A DNA stretch of 64,000 nt, from positions 149,998 through 213,997 of the forward strand of contig NZ_JBIGIC010000013.1 in assembly GCF_043555985.1 (NCBI RefSeq). The letters run 5' to 3'. This document shows positions 37,103 through 46,368 of this stretch, one piece after another. A program made the translations under genes and the position numbers. Numbering within the stretch: position 1 is the first letter of the stretch; the number at the start of each line of letters is the position of its first letter. A model generated the notes under the pieces. That model worked only from the letters and a program-made list of their open reading frames with translations. It did no database searches and was not told the origin of the DNA. Source of the stretch: Pelomonas candidula. GTDB lineage: Bacteria; Pseudomonadota; Gammaproteobacteria; Burkholderiales; Burkholderiaceae_C.

Positions 37103-38016
37103 CACCGATTTGTTTGGCCGGCCCCACCGGCTGCGGCAAGACGGCGGCGGCGCTCGCGATTGCCGAGGTGTTGCCCGTCGAGATCATCAGCGTCGACTCG
37201 GCGCTGGTCTACCGCGGCATGGACATCGGCACCGCCAAGCCCACGGTCGCCGAGCAGGCGGCCGTGCCGCACCACCTCATTGACATCCTCGATCCGCTGG
37301 ACAGCTACTCCGCCGCCGAATTCGTGCGCGACGCCAAACGGCTCGCCGCCGAGATCGTCGCGCGCGGCCGGCTGCCGCTGCTGGTGGGCGGCACGATGCT
37401 CTATTTCAAGGCGCTGTTCGACGGTCTCTCCACGCTGCCTCAGGCCGACGCCGAGCTGCGCGCCGCCATCGACGCCGAGGCTCTTGAGCGCGGCTGGCCG
37501 GCGATGCACGCCGAGCTGACCAGGCTGGACCCCGAGACCGGCGCACGCCTCGCGCCCAACGACAGCCAGCGCATCCAGCGTGCGCTGGAGGTCATCCGCC
37601 TGACCGGGCAGCCGCTGAGCGCGCTGCATGCTGCGTCGCGCGACGACGGCGTGGACTGGCCCCTGCTCTCGCTGGAGCCCGATGACCGCGCCTGGCTGCA
37701 CGCGCGGCTGGCGCAGCGCTTCGACGTGATGCTGGCGCAAGGTCTCGTTGACGAGGTCAGGGCACTGCGGGCGCGGGGCGACCTGTCGCTGGCGCTGCCG
37801 TCGATGCGCTGCGTGGGCTACCGACAGGTCTGGGAGGCGCTGGACGCCAACGACTTCCACGACCTGCGCGACCGCGGTATCGCCGCGACGCGACAGCTCG
37901 CCAAGCGGCAGGTCACTTGGTTGCGCAGCATGCCGAAGCGGCGCGTCATCGCCTGCGATGGCGCGCAGCCGATTCCCGAGCTGCTGGCCGGATTGCAGAG
38001 GCTGTTGAACGCATGA
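37087..38016 (+). CDS. miaA: tRNA dimethylallyltransferase
   Basis: A 309-residue MiaA that adds a dimethylallyl group to N6 of A37 in tRNAs reading UNN codons. The P-loop is AGPTGCGKTA, followed by ISVDSALVYRGMDIGTAKP and GGTMLYFKALFDGLS. The C-terminal RQLAKRQVTWLR segment is typical. A GTG at 37087 gives the family N-terminus and overlaps the pseudouridine synthase gene by 16 bases. Its stop overlaps the ABC ATPase start (ATGA). Confidence 0.95.
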   Translation: MGAVLTPICLAGPTGCGKTAAALAIAEVLPVEIISVDSALVYRGMDIGTAKPTVAEQAAVPHHLIDILDPLDSYSAAEFVRDAKRLAAEIVARGRLPLLVGGTMLYFKALFDGLSTLPQADAELRAAIDAEALERGWPAMHAELTRLDPETGARLAPNDSQRIQRALEVIRLTGQPLSALHAASRDDGVDWPLLSLEPDDRAWLHARLAQRFDVMLAQGLVDEVRALRARGDLSLALPSMRCVGYRQVWEALDANDFHDLRDRGIAATRQLAKRQVTWLRSMPKRRVIACDGAQPIPELLAGLQRLLNA

Positions 38017-38666
38017 CGGTTCTTTCCGCGCGAGGGCTTGCCAAGGGCTACGGCGACACGCCGGTCTTCTCGAACATCGACCTGGACCTGGCGCCCGGCG
38101 AGATCGTGGCGCTGCTGGGCGAGTCGGGCAGCGGCAAGTCCACGCTCCTGAACTGCCTGGCCGGGCTGGACGAGGCCGACGCGGGTTCGATCACGCTGGC
38201 CGGTCAGGACCTGCGCCCGCTGGACGACGACGCGCGCTCGGCGTTGCGGCGTCGCGAGCTGGGCTTCATCTTCCAGGCCTTCCACCTGCTGCCGCACCTC
38301 AGTGTGGCGGACAACGTGGCGTTGCCGTTGCGGCTGCTGGGTTTGAAGGATGACGGACGCGTGGCGCAGATGCTGGAGGCCGTCAACCTCGGTCAGCTCG
38401 CCGCGCGGATGCCGAGGCAGCTGTCAGGCGGACAACTGCAGCGGGTGGCGATTGCCCGTGCTCTGGTGCACCGGCCGCGACTGGTGCTGGCGGATGAGCC
38501 CACCGGGAATCTCGATGCGCGGCATGCGGCGGAGGTGTTGGAGCTGCTGCGGCGCTGTACGCATGAGGCGGGGGCGGCGTGTCTGCTGGTCACACACTCT
38601 GAAGTCGCTGCTCACGCTGCGGACCGCCGGCTGAGGCTGGATGCCGATGGGTTGCATGACGCGTGA
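38013..38666 (+). CDS. ABC transporter ATPase, LolD/MacB type
   Basis: A 217-residue ATPase. Walker A is GESGSGKST, the Q-loop lies in FIFQAFHLLPHL, the signature is LSGGQLQRVAIARAL, Walker B ends in LADEPTGNLD, and the H-loop is in VTHS. The FQAFHLLPHLSV pattern places it with ATPases that pair with FtsX-like permeases (LolD, MacB, YbbA). Its permease is the next real gene (39285), but a 550-bp palindromic element sits between them. It is translationally coupled to miaA. Confidence 0.93.
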   Translation: MTVLSARGLAKGYGDTPVFSNIDLDLAPGEIVALLGESGSGKSTLLNCLAGLDEADAGSITLAGQDLRPLDDDARSALRRRELGFIFQAFHLLPHLSVADNVALPLRLLGLKDDGRVAQMLEAVNLGQLAARMPRQLSGGQLQRVAIARALVHRPRLVLADEPTGNLDARHAAEVLELLRRCTHEAGAACLLVTHSEVAAHAADRRLRLDADGLHDA

Positions 38667-38690
38667 GTTTGGTTTGACGCCCAGGCCCAT

Positions 38691-39240
38691 GCCGGGAGTT
38701 CGCCCCGGCGGGCGACCTACTTTCTTGTGCGGACAAGAAAGTAGGCAAAGAAACCGCCCCTGCAAAACCGGCCCTGCGGGCTCCCCTGCGATGCTCGCAA
38801 GCCCAGGCCCGCGCAGAACTCCCTACGTTCGCTGCGCTCACTCCGGTCAGACAGCTGCGCGGAGTCAGACCTTGAGGCGCGCTGCGCGCGCGCCTGGGCT
38901 TGCTGCGCTTCTCGGCGGTTTTAAAGGGGAGGCCCCGAAACAGCCGAACAGCCGGCAGCCCAACCCGAAAGCCGGCCGGTGCTGGCTGTTCATTCACCCC
39001 CCTTTTAGCGCCGCCGAGGAGCGCAGTGGCTTGCAACCGCGCGCGCAGCGCGCCTCAAGGGCTGACTTCGCGCGGCTGTCTGAGCGCAGCGTAGCGAAGC
39101 GAGTTCCGCGCGGGGTTGCAAGCCGCGAGCACCACAGGGCAGCCCGCTGCGAAGCAAAGGGCCGGCGCGGTCAGGGGCGACTTTTTGCCTTCTTTTTGGT
39201 CGCTCAAAAAGAAGGTCGCCCGCCGGGGCGAATTCCCGGC
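38691..39240. repeat. 550-bp imperfect palindromic element with two covarying hairpins
   Basis: Fills the 618-base gap between the ATPase and permease genes. The left arm read forwards and the right arm read as its reverse complement align from end to centre (centre near 38965). The outermost 28 bases match with one mismatch. Just inside, each arm carries its own perfect hairpin: 13-bp arms at 38716-38728/38733-38745 (CCTACTTTCTTGT) and 11-bp arms at 39188-39198/39205-39215 (CCTTCTTTTTG). Loop and stem bases differ between the two, yet pairing is kept. Innermost arms are AACAGCCGGCA (38947-38957) and TGCTGGCTGTT (38980-38990). ORFs inside are by-products of the palindrome. Confidence 0.85.
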
Positions 39241-39284
39241 TGGGCTTTGCCACCAACCCAAATTAACGGCGAAGCCCAAACCCC

Positions 39285-41846
39285 ATGCTGACCCTCTGGC
39301 GCCACCTCACCTGGCCCGCCTGGCGCGATCAGCCCGGCCGCGTCATCCTCGCCATCGTCGCGGTGATGCTCGGCGTCGCCCTCGCCTACGGCGTGCACCT
39401 GCTCAACGGCGCCGCGCTGACCGAATTCGCAAGAGCCGCCCGCGGCATCAACGGCCAGCCCGACGTCATCGTGCGCGCCGCCACCGGCTCACTGACCGAC
39501 GCCGACTACGCCGAGCTGCTGAACCGCCCCGAGGTTGTCGCCGCCAACCCTGTCATCGAAGTGCAGGCGCTGTGGCCCGGCCAGCCCGGTCCCGAGTGGC
39601 GCGGCGTCTACATCCGCCTCATCGGCCTGGACCCGCTGGCCCTGCTGGCCGCGGCCAATGCCGACAGGCCGCTCGCCCCCGAGCTGACGCCGCAGGTGGA
39701 CGGCGATGGCGACAACCGCCTGCCCGGCGACAACCTCGTGCACCTCAACGCCGCCGCCCGCGCCCGGCTGCCAGCGAACGCGACGATGCTCAAGCTGCGC
39801 GTGCTGCGCCCCGGCCACACCGAGCCCGACGACATCGAGCTCACCATCGGCGGGCGCATCGCTGCCGGCAGCGCGCCGCTGGGCGTGCTGGACATCGCCG
39901 ACGCCCAGGTGCTGTTCGGCCGCCTCGGCTCGCTGGACCGCATCGACGTGCAGCTCGCGCCCGGCACCGACGCCACCGCCTGGGCCAAGACGCTGCCCGA
40001 GCGCTGGCGCGCCGCACCGCCCGAGGACGAAGGCGCGCGGCTGTCGGACCTGACGCGGGCCTACCGCGTCAACCTCGGCCTGCTGGCGCTGATGGCGCTG
40101 TTCACCGGCAGCTTCCTCGTCTACGCCGTGCTGTCGCTGGCGACGGCGCAACGGCTGCCGCAGTGGGCACTGGTCGGCGTGCTGGGCGTGTCGGCGCGCA
40201 TGCGCTGGCGGCTCATCCTGATGGAAGGGCTGGTCATCGGCGTCGCCGGCACGCTGCTCGGGCTGGTGATGGGCCTGGGCCTGGCAGCCGGCGCGCTGAA
40301 GCTGATGGGGAGTGATTTGGGCCTGCACGGCGCCAGCGGCGCATCGACGGAGCTGCTGCTGAACCAGCCGCTGCTGTGGCCCACGCTGGCCTATGCCGCG
40401 TTGGGCCTGGCCGCGGCGCTGGTGGCCGCGGTGGCGCCGGCGCTCACCGTGCGTCGCATCGCGCCGGCCCTCGTGCTGAAGGGGCTGGGCTTGCCAGCCG
40501 GGCGCACGCTGCCGGCCTGGGTGGGTCTCGCGCTGCTGGCGCTGGGCGCGGCGCTGGCCGGGCTGCCGCCGGTGCTGCAGGACACGCCCGTCGGCGCCTA
40601 CCTGGCCATGCTGTGCCTGCTGGCCGGCGGCCTCGCGCTGGTGCCGGCGCTGGTGCGTGGGCTGACGGCAATGCTGGCACGGCTGCCCGCCAGCGCGCTG
40701 CTCCTGCTGGCACGCGAGCGCAGCCGCGACCAGGCGACCGAGGCGCGGCGCTCGCTGGCCGGCGTGCTCGTCGCGCTGGCGCTGGCCGTGGCGATGACCG
40801 TCATGATCGGCAGCTTCCGCAACTCGCTGGAACGCTGGCTGGACCAGGCGCTGCCAGCCGACCTCTACGTGCGCAGTGCCTTGCGCAACGCCGGCGGCGC
40901 CGACATCACGCCCGCGCCGCTGCTGCCCACGCTGATCGAGCGCCTGGCCCACCTGCCCGAGGTGGCGCGCAGCGCACCGCAACTCACCACGCGGCTGCGC
41001 CTCGCGCCGGGCTCGGAAGCCGTCGCGCTGACGGCCCGCGAGCTGGGCACCGGCACGCTGCCCCTCGTCGAGCGCTGGGACGGCGCCGTGGTGACGGACG
41101 CGACGGCGGTCTGGGTCAACGAAGCCGGGCGGGACCGCGACGGCCTGCAGCCCGGCCACGTCTTCACCGCGCAACTGGTGAGTAGCGGCCGCGACGTGAA
41201 GCTGCAGGTGCGCGGCGTCTGGCGCGACTACTCGCGGCAGAACACCGCGCTGTGGATGGACCTGCCCGACTACCGGCGCCTCAGCGGCGACACGACGATC
41301 ACCGAGCTGGCGCTGTGGCTCCAGCCCGGCGCGACGACCGACGCCGCACGCAAGGCCCTGCGCGCGCTGGCGGGCGACGACGTCGAGACCGCGGCGTCGG
41401 GCGAGCTGCGCACGCTGTCGCTGAAGATCTTCGACCGCAGCTTCGCCATCACCGTGTGGCTGCAGGCCGTGGCGCTGGCGGTGGGTCTGTTCGGCGTCAT
41501 CGCCAGCCAGTCGGCCCAGGCGCTGGCGCGCAAGCGCGAGTTCGGGCTGCTGCGCCATCTGGGCCTGTCCCGGCGCGACCTCACTCGGCTGCTGCTCATC
41601 GAGGCCGGCCTCACCGGCGGCGCTGGCGCGCTGGCCGGGCTGGGGCTGGGGCTGGGGCTGAGCGTGGTGCTGGTCTACGTGGTCAACCCGCAGAGCTTTC
41701 ACTGGAGCATGGAGCTGAGCCTGCCGGGCATGCGGCTGGCGGCGCTGGTGGGCCTGGCGTTCGCGGCGGCGGTGGGCGCGTCGCTGCTGGCGGGCCGCCG
41801 CGCGCTGGGTGGCGACGCCGTGCGCGCCGTCCGGGAGGATGCATGA
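39285..41846 (+). CDS. FtsX-family ABC permease
   Basis: An 853-residue permease with two FtsX/MacB modules. TM1 is near residue 20 (VILAIVAVMLGVALAYGV), then a periplasmic domain to about 260 and a first TM bundle at about 265-400. A second periplasmic domain (about 520-720) is followed by the last TM bundle. This large, fused type partners with a LolD-like ATPase and moves lipids or lipoproteins or acts mechanically. The ATPase gene lies upstream beyond the palindrome. Its stop overlaps the next gene start (ATGA). Confidence 0.92.
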   Translation: MLTLWRHLTWPAWRDQPGRVILAIVAVMLGVALAYGVHLLNGAALTEFARAARGINGQPDVIVRAATGSLTDADYAELLNRPEVVAANPVIEVQALWPGQPGPEWRGVYIRLIGLDPLALLAAANADRPLAPELTPQVDGDGDNRLPGDNLVHLNAAARARLPANATMLKLRVLRPGHTEPDDIELTIGGRIAAGSAPLGVLDIADAQVLFGRLGSLDRIDVQLAPGTDATAWAKTLPERWRAAPPEDEGARLSDLTRAYRVNLGLLALMALFTGSFLVYAVLSLATAQRLPQWALVGVLGVSARMRWRLILMEGLVIGVAGTLLGLVMGLGLAAGALKLMGSDLGLHGASGASTELLLNQPLLWPTLAYAALGLAAALVAAVAPALTVRRIAPALVLKGLGLPAGRTLPAWVGLALLALGAALAGLPPVLQDTPVGAYLAMLCLLAGGLALVPALVRGLTAMLARLPASALLLLARERSRDQATEARRSLAGVLVALALAVAMTVMIGSFRNSLERWLDQALPADLYVRSALRNAGGADITPAPLLPTLIERLAHLPEVARSAPQLTTRLRLAPGSEAVALTARELGTGTLPLVERWDGAVVTDATAVWVNEAGRDRDGLQPGHVFTAQLVSSGRDVKLQVRGVWRDYSRQNTALWMDLPDYRRLSGDTTITELALWLQPGATTDAARKALRALAGDDVETAASGELRTLSLKIFDRSFAITVWLQAVALAVGLFGVIASQSAQALARKREFGLLRHLGLSRRDLTRLLLIEAGLTGGAGALAGLGLGLGLSVVLVYVVNPQSFHWSMELSLPGMRLAALVGLAFAAAVGASLLAGRRALGGDAVRAVREDA

Positions 41847-42883
41847 CGATGATGAAACGCCGCACGCTGCTGCTCGCCGCGCTGCCGCTCCCGGTGAGCG
41901 CAGCGATGAACTTCCCGCGCGACTTCGGCGCCCACCCGCAGCAGGCCATCGAGTGGTGGTACGTCACGGGCCTGCTGGGCGAGGCCGGCCAGCCGCCGCG
42001 CTTCGGCTACCAGCTCACCTTCTTCCGCGTGCCCGGCCCCGCACCGGCCGACCACGCCAGCCCGCTGGCCGCGAAGCAGTTGCTGCTGGGCCACGTGGCC
42101 CTGTCGGACCTCGCTGCGAAGCAGCAGCGCCACACGCAGCGCCTGCTGCGCACGCTGCCCGGCGCCGTCAGCGTGAACACGGCCGACTGCGACGTGCGCC
42201 TGCGCGACTGGACGCTGCGCCGCGAGGGCAGCGGCTACCGCGCCGCCTTCAGCGGCCCGGGGTTCACGCTGGACCTGACGCTCACGACGCCCGAGCCGCC
42301 GCTGCTGCAGGGCGAAGGCGGCATCTCCCGCAAGGGCTCCGACCCACAGCAGTTCAGCCACTACTACTCCCGCCCCCAGCTCGCCACGCAGGCGCAGCTG
42401 ACGCTGGATGGCCGCACCCAGCGCCTCGCCGGCCGCGCCTGGCTGGACCACGAATGGAGCGACAACTACGTCGGCAACACCGCCGGCTGGGACTGGCTGG
42501 GCATCAACCTGCTGGACGGCCGCGCGCTCACGCTGTTCCAGCTGCGCCGCAAGGACGGCCAGCGCGACTGGGCCGGCGGCAGCCTGCGCGCGCCCGGCCA
42601 GGCGGATCGGAACTTCGCGCCGACCGAGGTCGAGATGACACCCGCGCGGCACTGGACCAGCCCGGCCACCGGCACCCGCTGGCCCGTCGAGTGGCGGCTG
42701 AAGAGCCCCGCCGGCGAGATGCGGCTTGTCGCGGCCTTCGACGCGCAGGAGGTCGACGCACGCCGCAGCAGCGGCCTCGTGTATTGGGAAGGTGCGTCCC
42801 GGCTGCTGGACGCCAGCGGCCGCGAGATCGGCTGGGGCTACCTGGAGCTGACCGGGTACGCCGGCCGCCCGCCGCTGGTCTGA
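41843..42883 (+). CDS. AttH/CrtC-type lipocalin-like exported protein
   Basis: A 346-residue protein with a short signal segment (KRRTLLLAALPLPVSAA). The AttH/CrtC double-calycin fold follows, recognisable by HPQQAIEWWYVTGLL, FSHYYSRPQL and AWLDHEWSDNYVGNTAGWDW. In other genomes AttH-like proteins travel with an ABC ATPase and FtsX permease, as here, and probably handle a lipophilic cargo outside the inner membrane. A second Met two codons in (41849) is also a possible start. No carotenoid genes are nearby, so hydratase activity is unlikely. Confidence 0.85.
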   Translation: MTMMKRRTLLLAALPLPVSAAMNFPRDFGAHPQQAIEWWYVTGLLGEAGQPPRFGYQLTFFRVPGPAPADHASPLAAKQLLLGHVALSDLAAKQQRHTQRLLRTLPGAVSVNTADCDVRLRDWTLRREGSGYRAAFSGPGFTLDLTLTTPEPPLLQGEGGISRKGSDPQQFSHYYSRPQLATQAQLTLDGRTQRLAGRAWLDHEWSDNYVGNTAGWDWLGINLLDGRALTLFQLRRKDGQRDWAGGSLRAPGQADRNFAPTEVEMTPARHWTSPATGTRWPVEWRLKSPAGEMRLVAAFDAQEVDARRSSGLVYWEGASRLLDASGREIGWGYLELTGYAGRPPLV

Positions 42884-42893
42884 CCCGCGGCTG

Positions 42894-44045
42894 ATGGCAC
42901 ACCACCTCGCTCGCCAGCCCACCCGCCCCACCTTCGGCTGGGACCACCTCGGCGGCCCGCGCGAAGCCGGCCTGCCCGCCGTCGACGACCTGCCGCACCA
43001 GCGGCTGCTGACCAGCGGCCGCGCCGCGCTGTTCGCTGCCTGCAAGGCGCTGGGCGTGCAACCTGGCGACACCGTGCTGGCCCCCAGCTACCACTGCCCC
43101 ACGCTGGTGGCACCGCTGCGCGCGGCGGGTGCCGCCGTGCAGTTCTACCCGCTGGGGCCGGACGGCCTGCCCGCGCTGGACGCGATCACGCCCGCGCCGG
43201 GCACCCGCGCGCTCGTCGTGGCCCAGCTGTTCGGCCTGCCGCAGTCACTGGCCGGCGTGCGGGCCTGGTGCGACGCGCACGGCATCGCGCTGGTGGAGGA
43301 CTGCGCGCACAGCTTCTTCGGCCAGGCCGGCGAGCGGCCCGTGGGGCACTGGGGCGACCTGGCAACGGCCAGCGTGTCCAAGTTCTTCCCGGTCCCGGAA
43401 GGCGGCCTGCTGGCGTCGGCCCGCCCCCTGCCGCCGCAGCCACTGCAGCCGGCCGGCGCCAGGCAGCAGATCAAGGCCTGGGTGGACCTGCTGGAGCGCG
43501 GCAGCGAACAAGGCCGCCTGACCGGCCTGAACACGGCACTGGGCGCCTTGTTCCGCCTGAAGAATGGGCCGCCGCGTGCGGCGTCGGCCGCCGGCCCGAC
43601 CCGCCCGCCCACCGAGGCCGAGATGATGGCCGAGTGCGACCTGGCCCGCAGCGAGCAGGCGCCGCCCGCGCTGACCCGCCACCTCTTCGGCCTGCCGCGC
43701 GGCCGCATCGTGGCCCGCCGCCGCGCCCACTACGAAATGCTCCACCGCCTGACGCAAGGCCTCCCCGGCGCCCGCCCGCTGTTCGGCGTGCTGCCCGCGC
43801 AGGCCGCGCCCTACGTGATGCCGCTGTGGGTGGACGACGCCGAGCCGGTCTACGCCGCACTGCGCGCCGCCGGCTGCGCCGTGTTCCGCTGGGACCGCGT
43901 CTGGCCCGGCGTGCCGGACTTCGCCGACGACCACGGCGCGCGCTGGCGCACGCACGTGCTGCAGCTGCTTTGCCACCAGGACCTGACCGACGCTGCCCTC
44001 GCGCAAACGGTGGCCGTGCTGCGCCGCGCGCTGTCGGCCGGCTGA
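42894..44045 (+). CDS. DegT/DnrJ/EryC1-fold PLP-dependent protein
   Basis: A 383-residue aminotransferase-like protein. The conserved substrate/PLP pocket includes SGRAALFAACKALGV, PSYHCPTLV and EDCAHSFFGQ; the Schiff-base Lys is probably Lys163 in ASVSKFFPVPEGG. This fold makes amino sugars, but no sugar-nucleotide genes surround it, so the substrate is open. It starts 10 bases after the lipocalin-like gene. Low confidence in pathway, higher in fold. Confidence 0.83.
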   Translation: MAHHLARQPTRPTFGWDHLGGPREAGLPAVDDLPHQRLLTSGRAALFAACKALGVQPGDTVLAPSYHCPTLVAPLRAAGAAVQFYPLGPDGLPALDAITPAPGTRALVVAQLFGLPQSLAGVRAWCDAHGIALVEDCAHSFFGQAGERPVGHWGDLATASVSKFFPVPEGGLLASARPLPPQPLQPAGARQQIKAWVDLLERGSEQGRLTGLNTALGALFRLKNGPPRAASAAGPTRPPTEAEMMAECDLARSEQAPPALTRHLFGLPRGRIVARRRAHYEMLHRLTQGLPGARPLFGVLPAQAAPYVMPLWVDDAEPVYAALRAAGCAVFRWDRVWPGVPDFADDHGARWRTHVLQLLCHQDLTDAALAQTVAVLRRALSAG

Positions 44046-44089
44046 GCCAGGTCAAGCCGGCGGCGCGCCGGCTCGGCGAGACTGGACCC

Positions 44090-46201
44090 ATGACCCTGTT
44101 GCTGACCGACCTCGACGCCGCCGTACAGACCCTGCTCGACCGCGTGGACGGCCCCGTCCGCCTGGCGCTGCCGCTGGGCCTCGGCAAGCCCAACGCGCTG
44201 GTCAACGCGCTGTACCGCCGCATGGCGGCCGACCCGTCCCGGCCGCTGCGCATCCTCACGGCGCTGTCGCTGGAAAAGCCGGAGGGCGCGAGCGACCTGG
44301 AGCGGCATTTCCTCGGCCCGTTCGTCGAGCGCGTGTTCGGCGACTACCCCGACCTGGCCTACGTGAAGGCTGCCCGCGCGCGGGCGCTGCCGGCCCACAT
44401 CGAGGTGCGCGAGTTCTTCCTGAAGACGGCCGACTACCTCGGCAACGACGCCGCGCAGCAGGGCTTCATCTGCAGCAACTACAGCCTGGCCGTGCGCGAC
44501 ATGCTGACCCAGGGCGCCAACGTGCTGGCGCAGGCCGTGGCCGTGCGCACCGGGGCCGACGGCCGGCGGCGCTACTCGCTCTCGGGCAACCCGGACCTGA
44601 CGGCCGACTTCGTCGACCGCTGCCACGCGCTGTCGCAGCCGCTGCTGGTGGTGGCCGTGCTGAACGAGCAGCTGCCCTTCATGCCCGGCCCGGCCGAGGT
44701 GGACGAGGACTTCTTCGACCTCATCGTCGACGTGCCCGAGGGCCACCATGCGCTGTTCGCGCCGCCCAACCCGGCCGTCTCCAAGGCCGACTACGCCATC
44801 GGCCTGCACGCCGCCAGCCTGGTGCCCGACGGCGGCACGCTGCAGATCGGCATCGGCTCGCTGGGCGACGCCATCGCGCAGGCCCTGCTGCTGCGCGAGC
44901 GCCAGAACGACACGTTCCGCACGCTCATCGACACGCTGGGCCGCGCCGCACCCTGGGGCCCGCGTGAAACAGGCCGCTTCGCGCAAGGCCTGTACGGCTG
45001 CTCCGAGATGTTCGCCAACGGGCTGCTGCAGCTCGTCGACGCCGGCCTCATCCGCCGCAGCGCCTACCCCGACCTGGCGCTGCAGCGGCTGGCCAACGCG
45101 GGCCGGCTGACAGCCGCGCCCAGCCTGGCCGCCGTGCAGGCGCTGGCCGACACCGGCGCGCTCGCCACGCAGCTCACGCCACCCGAGCTGGCGCGCTGGC
45201 AGCGCCTGGGCCTGCTGCACGACAAGCTGTGGCTGGACGGCGACCGCCTGCGCTGCGGCGACGTCAGCTGCGCCAACGACGTGAGCCTGCTCCAGCCCGG
45301 CATGCTGGGACCGCGCTGGCTGGGCAGCGCCGTGCTGCACGGCGGCTTCTTCCTCGGCCCGCGCGCCTTCTACCAGCGGCTGCGCGACATGCGCGACGAC
45401 GAGCGGGACGCCCTCGCGATGACGCGCATCGCCTTCGTCAACGAGCTGTACGACAGCCCCGGCGCGCCCGAGGCGCTCAAGCGCGCCCAGCGCCGCGACG
45501 CCCGCTTCATCAACACGACGATGAAGATGACGCTGCTCGGCGCGGCGTCGTCCGACGCGAACGCCGACGGAGGTGTCGTCTCCGGCGTGGGTGGCCAGTA
45601 CAACTTCGTCGCCCAGGCGCATGCGCTGGCCGGCGCGCGCTCGGTGCTGGCGCTGCGGGCCACGCACGACAACGCGGCCGGCCTGCAGTCCAACATCGTC
45701 TGGAGCCACGCCAACTGCACCATCCCGCGCCACCTGCGCGACCTCGTCGTCACCGAGTACGGCGTGGCTGACCTGCGCGGCGCGAGCGATGCCGAATGCG
45801 TGCAGCGGCTGCTGTGCATCGCCGACTCGCGCTTCCAGCACGAGCTGATGCGCGAGGCGCAGGCCCACGGCAAGCTCGCGCCCGGCTGGCAGCTGCCCGA
45901 GGCCGCCCGCCACAACACGCCCGAGGCGCTGAAAGGCCTGCTGCGCCCGGCACGCGAGGCCGGCCTGCTGCCCGACTTCCCGTTCGGCACCGACCTGGAC
46001 GACGACGAACTCCAGATCGTCAGCGCGCTGAAGAAGCTCAAGCACGCCAGCCGTCACCCCGTGGAGCTGGTGACGATGGCGCTGGCCAGCCTGGGCCCGC
46101 AGCGCGCCGTGCCGCAGGCCTGGCTGCAGCGCCTGGGGCTGGACGAAGCCCACGGCTTCAAGGACCTGATGCTGCGCCGGCTGTTCGCCGCCAATCTATG
46201 A
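44090..46201 (+). CDS. Acetyl-CoA hydrolase/transferase family protein (long form)
   Basis: A 703-residue protein, longer than the usual 430-550 of the family. The C-terminal half has the AcetylCoA_hyd_C pattern VVSGVGGQYNFVAQAHAL and VVTEYGVADLRGAS. The N-terminal half carries LPLGLGKPNALVNALYRRM and IGSLGDAIAQALLLR. It probably moves CoA between a carboxylate and an acyl-CoA or hydrolyses it. ATG at 44090 is preferred; the longer frame would run through the preceding gene. Its stop codon forms the first base of the following inverted repeat. Confidence 0.85.
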   Translation: MTLLLTDLDAAVQTLLDRVDGPVRLALPLGLGKPNALVNALYRRMAADPSRPLRILTALSLEKPEGASDLERHFLGPFVERVFGDYPDLAYVKAARARALPAHIEVREFFLKTADYLGNDAAQQGFICSNYSLAVRDMLTQGANVLAQAVAVRTGADGRRRYSLSGNPDLTADFVDRCHALSQPLLVVAVLNEQLPFMPGPAEVDEDFFDLIVDVPEGHHALFAPPNPAVSKADYAIGLHAASLVPDGGTLQIGIGSLGDAIAQALLLRERQNDTFRTLIDTLGRAAPWGPRETGRFAQGLYGCSEMFANGLLQLVDAGLIRRSAYPDLALQRLANAGRLTAAPSLAAVQALADTGALATQLTPPELARWQRLGLLHDKLWLDGDRLRCGDVSCANDVSLLQPGMLGPRWLGSAVLHGGFFLGPRAFYQRLRDMRDDERDALAMTRIAFVNELYDSPGAPEALKRAQRRDARFINTTMKMTLLGAASSDANADGGVVSGVGGQYNFVAQAHALAGARSVLALRATHDNAAGLQSNIVWSHANCTIPRHLRDLVVTEYGVADLRGASDAECVQRLLCIADSRFQHELMREAQAHGKLAPGWQLPEAARHNTPEALKGLLRPAREAGLLPDFPFGTDLDDDELQIVSALKKLKHASRHPVELVTMALASLGPQRAVPQAWLQRLGLDEAHGFKDLMLRRLFAANL

Positions 46202-46326
46202 GCCTGGAAACGGCAGTTGACCGCTTGCCACACATCGAAAGCCCTGAAGGATCAAGACCTGGGGCGTGTTGTGGCGTTCACCACTTCGCTGAAGACCGCT
46301 GCGCGCCCAACTGCCGTTTCTAGGCT
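46201..46326. repeat. 126-bp mini-element bounded by 19-bp inverted repeats
   Basis: The ends AGCCTGGAAACGGCAGTTG (46201-46219) and CAACTGCCGTTTCTAGGCT (46308-46326) are inverted copies with one mismatch. They enclose 88 bases with no gene. It may be a small non-autonomous repeat or a strong transcription end for the CoA hydrolase gene. I found no clear target-site duplication. Confidence 0.6.
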
Positions 46327-46368
46327 GAGCAACACGCTCGCGCAACAGGCAGTCCCTACACTGACACG

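Noticed and set aside
38641..39291. Open frames within the palindromic element on both strands
   Set aside because: They arise from the inverted repeat; the translations are Arg/Pro/Ala-rich, mirror each other and cross the hairpins.
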